Shown: positions 21,532 to 32,579 of the stretch, in pieces | Numbering within the stretch: the stretch's first letter is position 1 | How the letters are laid out: each line of letters starts with the position of its first letter | From: Acholoe squamosa | Taxonomy: Eukaryota > Annelida > Polychaeta > Phyllodocida > Polynoidae | Direction: 5' to 3' | DNA length: 64,000 nt | NCBI GenBank assembly: GCA_949317995.1 | Contig: OX439048.1 | Coordinates: 30,819,495 to 30,883,494 of the forward strand | Made by a program: the position numbers and the translations under genes | The notes under the pieces: model-generated | What the model was told of the DNA's origin: nothing | Seen by the model: only the letters and a program-made list of their open reading frames with translations | Database searches by the model: none

Positions 21532-21988
21532 TATCATTCATTGTTTTAATAAAATCAGGCATCTAATTAGCATAATGATTTAAATAATCAATTAAAATGG
21601 CCATCCCTTTCCATACATTCGGGCATAGCTTTGGATCTAGAAATGGTATCTTTATGCTTTTTTCAGCATATGAATCTCCATGAATCGTTCTATCACCTGA
21701 CATTATTTTTTTCCTATTTGGAATAGGATTTTGGTTGCCATGGCAACACATTTATCTGAAAACCCTTATTTAGGGCTGGTTTTGTATTCAAAATGTTCCA
21801 TTTGCATTCCAAATGTACAGGAAGTGCCAGGAAATAGAACATTTTTGAGAAAACCACCTTTTTCTGGGTGAAAAAGTACATAAAACCTATTTTTGGTCTA
21901 TTTTTCACATTACTTTTGTACCTCCCCTAGTGACCAAATCCAGTACTAAAAATCCCGCAGGGAGGGCCATTTCCCCTCATCTGCCCAC
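21532..21988. repeat. Right portion of the GTGGRCAGATG MITE family
   Basis: Matches 5130-5605, sharing CATCTAATTAGCATAATG, GATTTAAATAATCAAT and the end CCCCTCATCTGCCCAC. Confidence 0.8.
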
Positions 21989-22128
21989 ATTTATATATTG
22001 ATATCACTGGAACCAAATTCTGATAGTAGCTATAAGGTCTCAGGCGTTTTGACGCCTATGGGGATTTCAATGGTAAAGTCAGTAATCGCTACTTGTTGCG
22101 TGAAAATTTGTCCTCAGGTGACCCCGCA

Positions 22129-22960
22129 CACACACACACACATAAAGGTGTAACCAGCAAATTGGGGACACTGTTGCACACTCCTCCAAAGCGGGGACAT
22201 TCCTACATTCACCCAGCTTTCACTTAATTCGGTTTCAATTTAGAGCACAAGTCCATTTTAGCTCCCATTAAAAAGTAAACAGTTATAGTGCAAAATACCA
22301 AACTGGCCTCTGATGCACCCAAGTGGACCAGTATGATGTGCCTAAACTGAGGACATGGCCAGTGTTTCATAAGGGAAGTGAGGACATTTGTACAATTCGA
22401 ATAGCTATCTTATATCTACTTTTCTGATCCTAAACACAAGAGTATTCAGTCTATTTATGAAGAATAGACTGTTTTTTAAATAACCAAGACATTATTACCT
22501 ACCCATGTGCTCAAACAAATTGGTGACTCAAACAATGTGTATGCAAACTGAGGACATAAGCACACAGTATGTGTATGCGAAAAGAGGACTTGATCTTAGA
22601 TATACTCCACACAGTGTGTTTGCAAACTGAGGACTTAGCCACAACAGAGTGTGTATGCAAACTGAGGACACACAGTATATGTATGCAAAATGAGGACATG
22701 GCCACACAGTATGTGTTGTTAAACTCTATGTGTTGGCGTTACTATTAAAGATGAGTTCTGAGAATTGTTTGTAAAGGAAAGTGTAGACAGGATATACTAA
22801 GGTGACTAATGATAGTGAGAAGATAACAGTTATAGGTGATAGAAACAGGTATCTAACAGTGTATGAAAAAAGAGGACATTAGTACACCATGTGGGCAAAT
22901 GCAGGAGGTCACAAATCATAGAAGGTTTGCATATGACAAATTTGGATGTATTTCAGCTCC
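22129..22960. repeat. Left inverted arm
   Basis: Contains (CA)n at the tip and at least eight occurrences of AAACTGAGGACA-like motifs, often preceded by GTGTATGC and CACACAGT. Inverted relative to 28620-30448. Confidence 0.75.
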
Positions 22961-23037
22961 TACACTTAGGATTTTAGGTTTCCCCCTAATTCTTTTGGCT
23001 CAAAATGTAGGGCTCATTGAGATCTTCATGTTACATA

Positions 23038-23503
23038 TGTGACCCGTCCTTACAAAATGGTACGGAAGTCGCACATACAAAATGTTTAGTTATAGGCATA
23101 TTCATTTACAGCTGATCAAGAGCTTTCATTTGGTATATAACACTTGCATATTTGAACCATGTGGTCCTCTAAGGATCTTCCGTTGGTAAATTTAGTCGGA
23201 TGAATTAAAAATTAGTTAAACTGAGATAATTGACATTTTAAACATGTAATAATTTATGAATCCTATATAATTCCCATGTAATTCTATATAACCAAGAAAA
23301 CTATAGCTATGTCTTCTAGGCATTTGGGGCTTAAATTCAGTTTAGTAGGCAAGGATTCTGAAAGATATCTACCCATAGGTTAGAAAAATGCTAAAATATC
23401 AATTTTAAAAAATCTGATATTTTTCACACTATACCACTTGAGAAGCCTATATCTAGGCTTCTAAATGTGCGACTTCAGTACCACTTTGTTAGGATGGGTC
23501 ACA
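23038..23503. mobile_element. 466-bp TA-target MITE, copy 1
   Basis: Ends TGTGACCCRTCCTWACA...TGTTAGGATGGGTCACA, flanked by TA on both sides. It is the inverse orientation of, and the same 466-bp length as, the copy at 33382-33847. Tc1/mariner-like by its TA target, inferred only. Confidence 0.9.
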
Positions 23504-24117
23504 TATGGGTTTTGATGGTCCAATATGCATATTTTGGGCACCAGGGGGTTAAATTAGGCCCAAAATGACCAATTTTGTAGGGAAAAATCAATAAATCCGT
23601 TATTTTTCATAATTTTTTAAAAATTTGACAATAGGAATGGGTCCTTCCATTTATTACCACTGAAATCTGAAGGGGAACCGAAATTTTGGACCTAAGATTG
23701 CCTTGCTACGGGCAGTTGGTCTATATTTTTTGAGAAATTAACTTTCTGTAAAGCAGTTTGTCTGGGCGAAAATTTTAGGGCATATGACCCTCTCCTAAAA
23801 TATCTATAATCTATATGGGTTAATTTTCTGTGCTAACATTTAGAGTTAGTCCCATGCTAAAGTAATCTGGAAAAATAATTGGAATTGCTCCATTATCTTG
23901 GCTGTGAGCAGGCCATGAGTATTTTTTCAGCCAGACAGCCCTTTTTTTGGTGTCTTCCCGAAATAGCACATTCCTTCTCATCCTGGCTGGGGTTTAGATA
24001 TTTAACTATATTAACTATGTCAGTTATTTACCCCCCACATATATCTAAGTGCCATAGTGTAAAACAGATAAATTATCCCTCATAGTTTGGAATAGCAGGG
24101 GGGAGAGTCTAAAAAAT
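23504..24117. other. Interior of the foldback element
   Basis: AT-rich DNA with no gene or repeat that I recognise. Confidence 0.5.
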
Positions 24118-24977
24118 GTCTTGCCGAATGACATGTCTTGCCAAATGACATTTTAGTTGCATGCTATGTTGAGTGGTTCATTTCCTAAAGATATTATTAT
24201 CATACCTCCATGGAAATCTCTAGTCTGGACCATTCTGACCTGTAGATTATAGAAATTGTATTAGCATTTATGTCAGATGCGTTCTTCTTATCCTAGAATG
24301 CATTCTTCTTATCATAGAATGAAGGTTCTTGTGATAAACCTTTATCGCGAATCTGTGGATCTGTCTTTCCGAATGACATTTGAGGTACAGCCATGGTGAG
24401 GGCTTGGTTTCCTAGAGAAATTATCATCATACTTCCATGGAAATCTCTGGTCTGGACCATTTTGACCTGTAGATTATGGAAATTGTATCAGTGTTTATGT
24501 CAGATGTGATCTTCCTATCCTAGAATGAACGTTTTTGTGATAAACTTTTATCACAATTCTGGGAATCTGTCTTCCCGAATGACATTTGAGTTACATGCCA
24601 TGCTGAGGACCTCGATTGTGAGGTGTTCACATATTTTTGGCCCATTAAACCTATATACCACCTGAAAGTACACATGATGGGCATTGTCTTCCACATGATT
24701 AAAAGTAACTACCTAAGACTGTGTCACTTTTATATATACCAGCAAGAAATTTCCTGAACCAGGAATTTCAAGGAATTCAGTGAAAATGCCATTTCAGGCC
24801 TGAAGAAAAAGGATTCAAGTGTAGGACAAAAGTCCAAGTCCTTTAGCTGCAGCTCTCTGAATCCTATCCTTAGACCCAGTAGTCAACAAAAGTTAACATA
24901 AAAGTTGACCAAATACATAAAGAATTAATTTTGCATGGCTTAAGGGAAAATACCCCCCTAATGTCATTCGGCAAGAC
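24118..24977. mobile_element. MITE-like element with TIR GTCTTGCCGAATGACAT
   Basis: The left end GTCTTGCCGAATGACAT is the exact inverse of the right end ATGTCATTCGGCAAGAC. The left half contains a tandem duplication with a 227-bp period (CATGGAAATCTC at 24209 and 24436), and the end motif recurs at the unit boundaries. No target duplication was found. Confidence 0.7.
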
Positions 24978-27900
24978 ACCTTTCCTGGGTTTTCCAGAGT
25001 AGAGATGTTCACAGCAACAGATTTCATATTTAACTGAAAATATTTCGTGGGTAGTTACCCCAACACCTATACATTATCCACAAAAAATATCTTTCAGATA
25101 CTCCAGGGTTTAATCTCCGGCCCCCAAACTCCACGGGAGGCCCCATCTGCCAACTTTCTATGATTTTCGACCAGGACCTGGTTAAAGATAAGGTCCATAA
25201 AGTGTGTGTATACAAACTAATACAGTGCGCGTCTGCAAATAGAAAACTAGTGTATACATACTCTGAGCAAACCGATGACATATCCAAAATTAGATTTTCA
25301 TTGTAAAGGGAGTCCTTGTGATAAGGTTCCCCTTGGGAGTGAGTGGATATAGGAGGAACTGCAGAGGAGAAAACATTTAGATGGCTCTGATGTACTGTAC
25401 AGAATTTTCTTCTGAACCTAAAACCAACATTCAGATAATATAGAGTCAAAAACACAGAAAAATAATCATGCAACTTTTGAGAAGATTTGTATGAACAACT
25501 GTGGTATGTGGTCTCTTCTCTACTCTCTGACAGCTCTAATGTAGGAAGGACAACGACTTATTTATGTCAGTCCTCCCCCTGGTTTATGGGGTCTTTAGTC
25601 AGTCCTCACCATGTACTGTGGGGTCCTTCCCCACTTCAAAGCTTCAGCACTGCAGGGATTAGTATACAACTTGCCTGTTTCTGTGACCCAATTAACCTAA
25701 GGTTCTGGTCACATAAATTAAGGTATTGGCTCTATACGACAGGAATAGAAACATACATACATCACTTTTCATATTACTCATAGACCCAAAGTCTGCTCTC
25801 AATCAACATTCTCATTTTTTTTTTAGTTTTCATTAACTGACATATCATTGGGTGGTAATACTCACGTGTACATTAATTCAGATGAGAAAAGGGCCAGCAA
25901 TTGAATTCACTATTGTTGTATGAATGTGGACCACAAGACTTGAATTGTTATTAGACATTGGTGCATGCAGGTAAATATCTATAATGTTCCCTTGATACAG
26001 ACACCTTTTTGGTTCATATACCTTCTGCTGCTGGGATGTGGGATCCTTGTTCAGTCACCGCCCTGGAGTGTGGGGTCCAGTCATTTTAGTGCACATGTTG
26101 GTGATATCACTGATATCATGGAATTGGTACATCAATATAGATCAATATAAATTTGTGTAAAAAGGGGTAGACAGGTGCATGGATAAGGATATGTATTTTT
26201 TAAACATGACTAGTATCTAATTTGTTGGGAGATCATACAGGTACTATGTCAAAAATGATTTTCAGCAAGCACTTAAGTCTTTTGACTTGCACAACTTCTA
26301 TTATAGCAGGGACCCTAATACATGCTGGGATATCATGTGCGCAAGTATGCACACAAAGCTAAATAAGTCCTGTCCCATAAGGATCATGAGAATTAGACAA
26401 TACAGATACCTTCCTGGTTCATACACCTTCTGCTCCTGGGATGTGGGATCCTTGTTCAATCACCACCCTGGAGTGTGGGGTCCTGCCATTTTGGTTACAC
26501 TATATATGTAAATGGGTTGCTAGATTGCTGGTTAGAAATGTTCAATTTGTGACTGCTTCAGAGTGGGTTACCCTTGGGGTACCAGATGAAGCAAAATTTT
26601 CAGGCTGTGAAGAAGTGAGGGAAGTGCCAGCTAACTCGACATGATATGTTGACATTTAAACAAAAATATTCTAATACTTTAGGGGTGTTTCACTTTGTTT
26701 CACTTTCAACTTGATAAGTTCCTGATACTTTGCTTTTGAGGTGTTCTTTGTTTACTTGCTTGGTAAATCGTTTTATAACCTCAAAAGTCGCCAGTAAATC
26801 TGCAATGGTCGCCATATTGGATCTCGGTTCAGAGATATCAGCACACTTCCAGTGGTTATTGATAAGGAAAATCTCCCTACGACTGCAGATCTAAATTGTA
26901 CTCCCCATGGGCTTCAGGTCATATGTTAAGATCTGACTGGTAGTTTCAGAGAGACTTTAAAAATGTACCTCTGAAAGGATCTGCTTGGAGATTGCTAGAT
27001 TTGTTTGACATTGCTATTATCATGCGCCACTAAATTATGCAACTGTAATGTAAAACACCAGGGGGCAGCATCTTCAGTTGAGATGCTCTAAGGGAAGGCA
27101 CATGAGTTTTCTCCCCCCCCCCCTCTTAGTCCCTTTCCTCCAAAATTTGCCCTTAACCAAACTATGTTCTAGAAGCTCACTCTATACTGCTCTGGCATTA
27201 TAAGGGGGTGCCCAAAAGAGCTCCATGCACCATGGCAATTGGCTGGCTGTATGGTCCCAGTCTTTAACATATTGTCCACTTAAGCCCAGAAATGAGGGAC
27301 AGGCAACTAGAAGGCTATCCCATGGAAGATGTGCGTCAGATGTGCCAACTATTAACCTGATGCCATTCACCCATCCTGGGGAGGGCCTCCTGAGAATGTG
27401 CCCAGGATAGTGTATACCTCCAACTGCCTAAGTTGGTAAGGCATGCCAGTAAACAGAGGGAGAGAATTTGAGGATAGACAAAGGCTCAAAGACATATTAG
27501 GTGGGGGCAGAAGAGCCAGCTTAGTTGATCTATCCTAGGAGGGAATAGTTATATAGCAACCAGTAGTGAGTGATAATTCAAAGAGTCACCTGAAAAGCAC
27601 ACTCCCCCAGCAGGCAGCCACAGAACAGACAAACGAGAAGCATTCAGAGAAGTTTGCGAAAACTGCAGGAGGAATACTAAGGAGGCTGCTGATAGCTTAG
27701 GGTTAGAGGTAAACCACTAGAAGCTGGGTGGTCAGTTGTTGCACAGCAGTCTTTGCTGGAAAAAGTCCTGGTGAAGGTCGAGATTCAATGGGCCTGGACC
27801 CCCTGGCTGGACCAGGATGGTGAAAGAGCTGGAACAGAACATGGCCTTCTGAGTGGGATGTCCCTTGACTTGTCAGGAATCAGTCGCTCTCATTAACAAT

Positions 27901-28619
27901 TTCATCAACATTACCAACTGGTTGATATTGTGTTGATAGTTTTGATCAACCTGTCTTCAACACTTTTTCAATCATTCCAAATCAATTTTGTCAACCATCA
28001 CCATTTCAACATCAGATCAACAGTTGACATATCGATGCTGAAATATTGTTCACAATTCAACATTGATTCAACATTGATCTGTCATGTCAAATCAATAAAA
28101 CTGATTTCAACGTTGATTCAACATTAACATGTCAACAAAGAATTGCCTAACTACTACATGTATCAGTGTTGTTTCAACTTTTGAAACAATATTGAATCAA
28201 CATAGAAACACAAATGTTGAATCAGCACTTATGATTTGATGTTGAATCACAGTTGATTTGATTATGTTGTGTCAACTTTCAAATTCGATAATACCTAAAC
28301 CAAGAATCAACTGTTCATCTGCAAAAATTGTTTCAATGCTGAATCAACATTAATGTGCCCACTGGGTCCTTCGATGCTGAGCTGCAGTATCATATGAGCA
28401 AGTGGCTAATTAGTGTGCTAGGTTGCAGTGCATGTGTTCACCTTTAGGAGAGGTCCTACTCTGACAAGGTGCGGGGAGAGACCACTCCTGACCAGTGGTG
28501 TAGAACATTAATCAAAACTGATCGATCAACCCTGATTAACCAGTATCCTACACTGATTTACAAAGGTATTGCAATAGAATTACTCTAAAACAAAGTTGAC
28601 CGTATAAATTCTGCTGCGT
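24978..28619. other. Interior of the foldback element
   Basis: No gene recognised. Two related segments, about 25998-26072 and 26410-26482, share CTGGGATGTGGGATCCTTG and CCTGGAGTGTGGGGTCC. 27890-28370 is a patchwork of TTGATTCAACATTGA-type motifs in both orientations, probably another foldback MITE, ending TGTGCCCACTGGGT. Confidence 0.5.
27890..28370. repeat. TTCAACATTGATTCAAC-rich foldback repeat
   Basis: Plus-strand TCAACATTGATTCAAC motifs dominate the left half, and their inverse (TGTTGAATCA) the right half. It ends in TGCCCACTGGGT. Likely a MITE; boundaries uncertain. Confidence 0.5.
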
Positions 28620-30411
28620 GGGAGGGGGAGGTGTGGCCATGTCCTCAGTTTGCTTCCACACACTGTGTGGAGTATATCTTAGACTACGTCCCAAGTTTGC
28701 CTATACATGCTGTGTCTCAGACTAAGTCTTCTATTTTAACACACATTGTATGGCTTTGTCCTCAGTTTAACTACACATACTGTATGGAGTATATCTAAGA
28801 CTAAGTCCCCAGTTTGCCTACACATGTTGTGTCTCAGACCAAGTCCTCTTTTTGCATAGACACACTGTGGGGCCATGTCCCCAATTTGTCTACAAACACT
28901 GTATGGACCTTAACTAAGACCAAGTCCTCTATTTGCATACACACACTGTGTGGAGTGTATCTTAGACCAAGTCCTCTATTTGCCTACACACACTGTGTGG
29001 TCATGTCCTCAGTTTGCCTACACACACTGTGTGGAGTGTATCTAAGACCAAGTCCTCTATTTGCATACACACACTGTGTGGAGTATATCTAAGGCCAAGT
29101 CCTCTATTTGCCTACACACACTGTGTGGTCATGTCCTCAGCTTGCCTACACACAGTATGTGAAGTGTATCTAAGACTATATCCTCCATTTGCATATACAC
29201 ACTGTGTGGAGTGTATCTTAGACCAAGTTCTCTATTTGCCTACACACACTGTGTGGTCATGTCCTCAGTTTGCCTACACACACTGTGTGGAGTGTATCTA
29301 AGACCAAGTCCTCTATTTGCATACACACACTGTGTGGAGTATATCTAAGGCCAAGTCCTCTATTTGCCTACACACACTGTGTGGTCATGTCCTCAGCTTG
29401 CCTACACACAGTATGTGAAGTGTATCTAAGACTATATCCTCCATTTGCATATACACACTGTGTGGAGTGTATCTTAGACCAAGTTCTCTATTTGCCTACA
29501 CACACTGTGTGGTCATGTCCTCAGTTTGCCTACACACACTGTGTGGAGTGTATCTAAGACCAAGTCCTCTATTTGCATACTCATTCTGTGTACTAATGTC
29601 CTCAGTTTGCCTACACACACTGTGTGGAGTGTATCTAAGCCAAGTCCTCTATTTGCATACACACAATGTGTGGTCATGTCCTCAGTTTGCCTAAACACTG
29701 TGTGGAGTTTGAGTCCTCAATTCGTTTGAGCACACAGCTAGAAAATGATGTCTTGTCCTTGTTTAAATGTGTCTATTCTTCATAAATAGACTAAATGCTC
29801 TTGTATAGGGGTAGAAAAAGATATAATGCCTAGTTACAAGACCTCCGTTTGTTTACACTCTTTGCATTTGACCATACCCAAGAGAAAGTCCCTTAGGCCT
29901 CAGTTTCCAAGCACACACTCTGAAGTCATGTCCTCACTTTGTAGACACACAGGGTCTATTAAGGAAATTCCTCAGTTTGCAGGCACACAGATTCAATGTC
30001 TGGCTCAAATTTGTGACAATTTTTATGCAAATACACTGGATTAATCCCTACAAGGTCAAAAATGGCAATAAAGCTAATTAGGCAATACACACAGATCACT
30101 GGGTGAACTGGGGACACACAGATCTCTCAGTGTGCAAAACAAATTGGGGACTTTTACACACAGGCAAAAATTCACAAAAAATAGCTCTTACTTTTTACAC
30201 ACAGCACAAGTTGCTCCAGGCCAAATTGGGGACATTTTGTTGACACACTAGAAATCAAGTGTGTCAAGTTTTCAAGGTCATTTGTGATACCCAAACCCAT
30301 TGCCCCCTTTTTCTCAAGGTCATGCGAAGTGAGCCGTCCCCGGTTTGCAAGATGTCCCCAGTTTGTAGGTGTGTGTTCCCATGAATGTCCCCAATTTGCT
30401 GGTTACACCAA

Positions 30412-30448
<37 letters not shown>
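28620..30448. repeat. Right inverted arm with palindrome-anchored minisatellite
   Basis: From about 28650 to 29710 the arm is a tandem array of units beginning at the palindrome ACACACTGTGTG, followed by either GAGTGTATCTAAGACCAAG or TCATGTCCTCAGTTTGCC. 29014-29269 and 29270-29525 are identical or nearly identical 256-bp blocks. The distal part (29720-30448) pairs with the left arm and ends in (CA)n. The repeated open frames of about 95 codons are repeat by-products. Confidence 0.8.
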
Positions 30449-30450
<2 letters not shown>

Positions 30451-30870
30451 TGTATCTATTTATCTTTTACTCCCCATAGAAACAAATACATGCATTGAAC
30501 CATAGCCCCCCTTTTCAGATTCATAGAAGCATGCGAGCAGTGAACTAAAATGTTGTGTATTACATCCTACGCTCACATGAGTTCATGTGTAGGGACAGCA
30601 GGTCATGCACAGGTCAATTCTCTGATCATATATTTCTCTTTGATATTTTATGAGTCTGAGTAATAAAATTCTTGTCATCTTTTCTCAATAAATCTCGGGT
30701 GTTATCATTTATATTGGCTGACCTGTTGATACATGTGACAGACATATTAGTTTTATCAGCGTTTTTCTGCATATATACAGGGTATAGATTTCACCAGAAT
30801 TCATTACACCTGTAGGCTGTTTTCATCCCCTACAAGCGACCCATGTGCATACTCACAGACGCTAACAAGA

Positions 30871-31587
30871 ATGGAGTTTTGGATACATATCTGGATCATT
30901 TTGTTTTATACACCCAGCGCCTATTCTCTAGTTAATGTGGGGTCGTGTGGGGTGCCTGATAGGTGTTTATGTTCAGACAGTGAATGGATTATACTTTGTG
31001 ATGGCCCTAACATTGAGTTTCTACCTCTTTTTGAAACAGAGAACAAGGTGTGTAGACTACTCATTATTCAAAACACTGCTATAAGATCCTTGAGATCTTT
31101 GAAGATTTCTTCACGGGGTGCTTTAATGGAAGTGCATGTGACCGGTAATAAAAATTTACGGTGTCGCAGTGAAAGAAAAAAGCTGTTGAAGAAGTGCAAC
31201 CGCTTCAAAGTAACTTTCATCATGCTGTGTGGTGAGAATATTCACACGACTGACACGATTTTGACCCCAGGTATTAGTTCAACCTTTACCGGTTCTACAG
31301 ATAGAGCAACTAAGGCAACTATGACTAGAATGGAGGTGTCTACCAGCACTTTACGGTTTACTACAATGACTGTACGCAATGTATCGACCCTGACATCTAT
31401 AAACAGCACCCTGATGCCTCACCCCAACACCTTCCACACTGCTGTGATAGCTGTTTCAGTCACCTGTGCTCTTCTTTTAACAAGCCTTATCTCTCTGGGA
31501 ACCACTGTGGGATGCTTTATTTGTAAGAGACGGCGTAGTTTCATTTGCAACAACATATACCGTATGACTGAGACTTCATTTGCCTAA
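30871..31587 (+). CDS. Type I membrane protein with Cys-rich, LRR N-cap-like ectodomain (Polinton-associated)
   Basis: 238 residues, uninterrupted. Residues 1-20 form a signal peptide (IHIWIILFYTPSAYSL). Residues 25-45 carry four Cys in an LRRNT-like pattern (CGVPDRCLCSDSEWIILC), then a short leucine-rich segment (CRLLIIQNTAIRSLRSLKI). Two more Cys close the domain, and a Ser/Thr-rich stalk with N-x-S/T sites (about 125-190) follows. A transmembrane helix (AVIAVSVTCALLLTSLISLG) at about 190-215 is followed by a basic stop-transfer CKRRR and a 20-residue tail. It is probably displayed on a membrane. Its function is unknown; it is intact while the neighbouring genes are broken. It might instead be a host gene captured by, or adjacent to, the element. 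Confidence 0.7.
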   Translation: MEFWIHIWIILFYTPSAYSLVNVGSCGVPDRCLCSDSEWIILCDGPNIEFLPLFETENKVCRLLIIQNTAIRSLRSLKISSRGALMEVHVTGNKNLRCRSERKKLLKKCNRFKVTFIMLCGENIHTTDTILTPGISSTFTGSTDRATKATMTRMEVSTSTLRFTTMTVRNVSTLTSINSTLMPHPNTFHTAVIAVSVTCALLLTSLISLGTTVGCFICKRRRSFICNNIYRMTETSFA

Positions 31588-31656
31588 TTCTACACACTAA
31601 AATTCAATACATCGACACCTTGAAGAGATAGACCCCCACTGTTACACCGCCACACA

Positions 31657-32347
31657 GTGGCTGCTTTACAAAGACCCAAAGTTGTCAAGGCTGAAGAGTT
31701 TCTTTTGAAACGAGCATGCACTATGTGCGTTTCAGGACCATCAAGATCAGGCAAGACTACTTTCATTAGGAATCTATTGTTTCATTTAAATGACATGTAT
31801 GCATATGAGGATGTTCCTAAAACTATATTATATTGCTACACTGTGGAACAACCTATATATTTTGACATCAGTGAAAAGATGACTAATGTCATCTTCAATA
31901 AAGGCATGCCTTCTAAGGAAATGATCACCAGTTTAGGTGATAAGGAACATAAAATGATTATATTAGACGATATGATAACCCATGTACAGAAATCAGAGGA
32001 AATATTGGAGATGTTCCTTGTTGACTCCCATCATCAGGACATCAGTGTTGTTTACCTGACTCAAAATATTTTTCATAAGGGAAAATACAATGGAACTATG
32101 AGTCTTAACACTCAGTATTTAGTTTTTTTTAAGAATCCTAGAGACAGCAGTCAGATAGCGTATCTGGCTCGTCAGGTTTTCCCTTAAGCACCTCAGACAG
32201 TTCTAGAAGCATATCAGGACACTACAGGAAGTGTAAAATATGGGTATTTATTTATAGATCTCACTCAGGAATGTAAAGATAGCATGCGTCTACGAGCATG
32301 CATCACACCTGAACATCATACCTTCGTGTACACACCTTTAAGGTAAG
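31657..32347 (+). pseudogene. Polinton packaging ATPase (A32/FtsK-HerA type), one nonsense codon
   Basis: The family pumps element DNA into particles. Walker A is GPSRSGKTTF (residues 27-36 counted from 31657) and Walker B is MIILDD (100-105). The family signatures TQNIFHKGKY, SLNTQYLVFFKNPRD and LARQVFP follow. TAA at 32185-32187 stops the frame, but the same frame stays open and homologous (YGYLFIDLTQECKD, HHTFVYTPL) to TAA at 32345-32347. The reading frame begins with GTG at 31657 and no ATG is available at the expected start, a second sign of decay. Confidence 0.88.
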
Positions 32348-32382
32348 TCTTCTCTGAAAGCCAACCTTTAAACACAATATAA

Positions 32383-32562
32383 CATGGACTCAGAAAGACT
32401 AGAGAAAAGTAGGTCCTTTCTGGAATTCATAGCTCATTCTCCCACCAAGAGACAGAGGCAAGTTCTCTTGAAGACTGCTACAAAGGACCAGGTCTTAGCT
32501 GTGTGTGAAATAATACTCAACACACTAGCGGGCAACATCAGTTTATTCTTTTCTTATTGGTA
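32383..32562 (+). CDS. Small Polinton gene (about 59 residues)
   Basis: ATG at 32383; the product begins MDSERLEKSRSFLEFIA and contains LAVCEIILNTLAGNISLFF. A small protein with this helical pattern commonly precedes the integrase in Polintons. Its function is not established. The stop is at 32560-32562 and it may be truncated, since homologs usually continue further. Confidence 0.55.
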
Positions 32563-32579
32563 AAGCTTTGAAAAGAGAA

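Larger units (their letters stand above)
22129..30448. mobile_element. 8.3-kb non-coding foldback element with long inverted ends
   Basis: The left end (CA)n then GGTGTAACCAGCAAATTGGGG is the inverse of the right end CCCCAATTTGCTGGTTACACC then (CA)n. Homology continues inward in patches for hundreds of bases: TCTATTTATGAAGAATAGAC at about 22450 and its inverse at 29780, and GTGCTCAAACRAATTG at 22508 and 29730. Both arms are filled with the iterated motif CAAAYTGRGGACA. No long open frame exists, so the element is non-autonomous. Two unrelated MITEs sit inside (23038-23503, 24118-24977). Superfamily unknown. Confidence 0.75.

Noticed and set aside
25030-25473. 147-codon minus-strand open frame
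   Set aside because: No recognisable domain, inside the non-coding interior of the foldback element, and it includes a copy of the arm-type motif. Likely chance.
28650-29710. CRISPR-like array
   Set aside because: Spacing is variable, the intervening sequences are themselves repetitive, and the context is a eukaryotic foldback element. No cas genes.
28814-29729. Open frames translating to repeated HTVWSVSKTKS / CVVMSSVCLHT strings
   Set aside because: By-products of the palindrome-anchored minisatellite; the translation simply repeats with the DNA unit.
31657-31659. GTG as a real start codon of the Polinton ATPase
   Set aside because: Animal genes rarely start at GTG. More likely the original ATG mutated or an upstream exon is missing.
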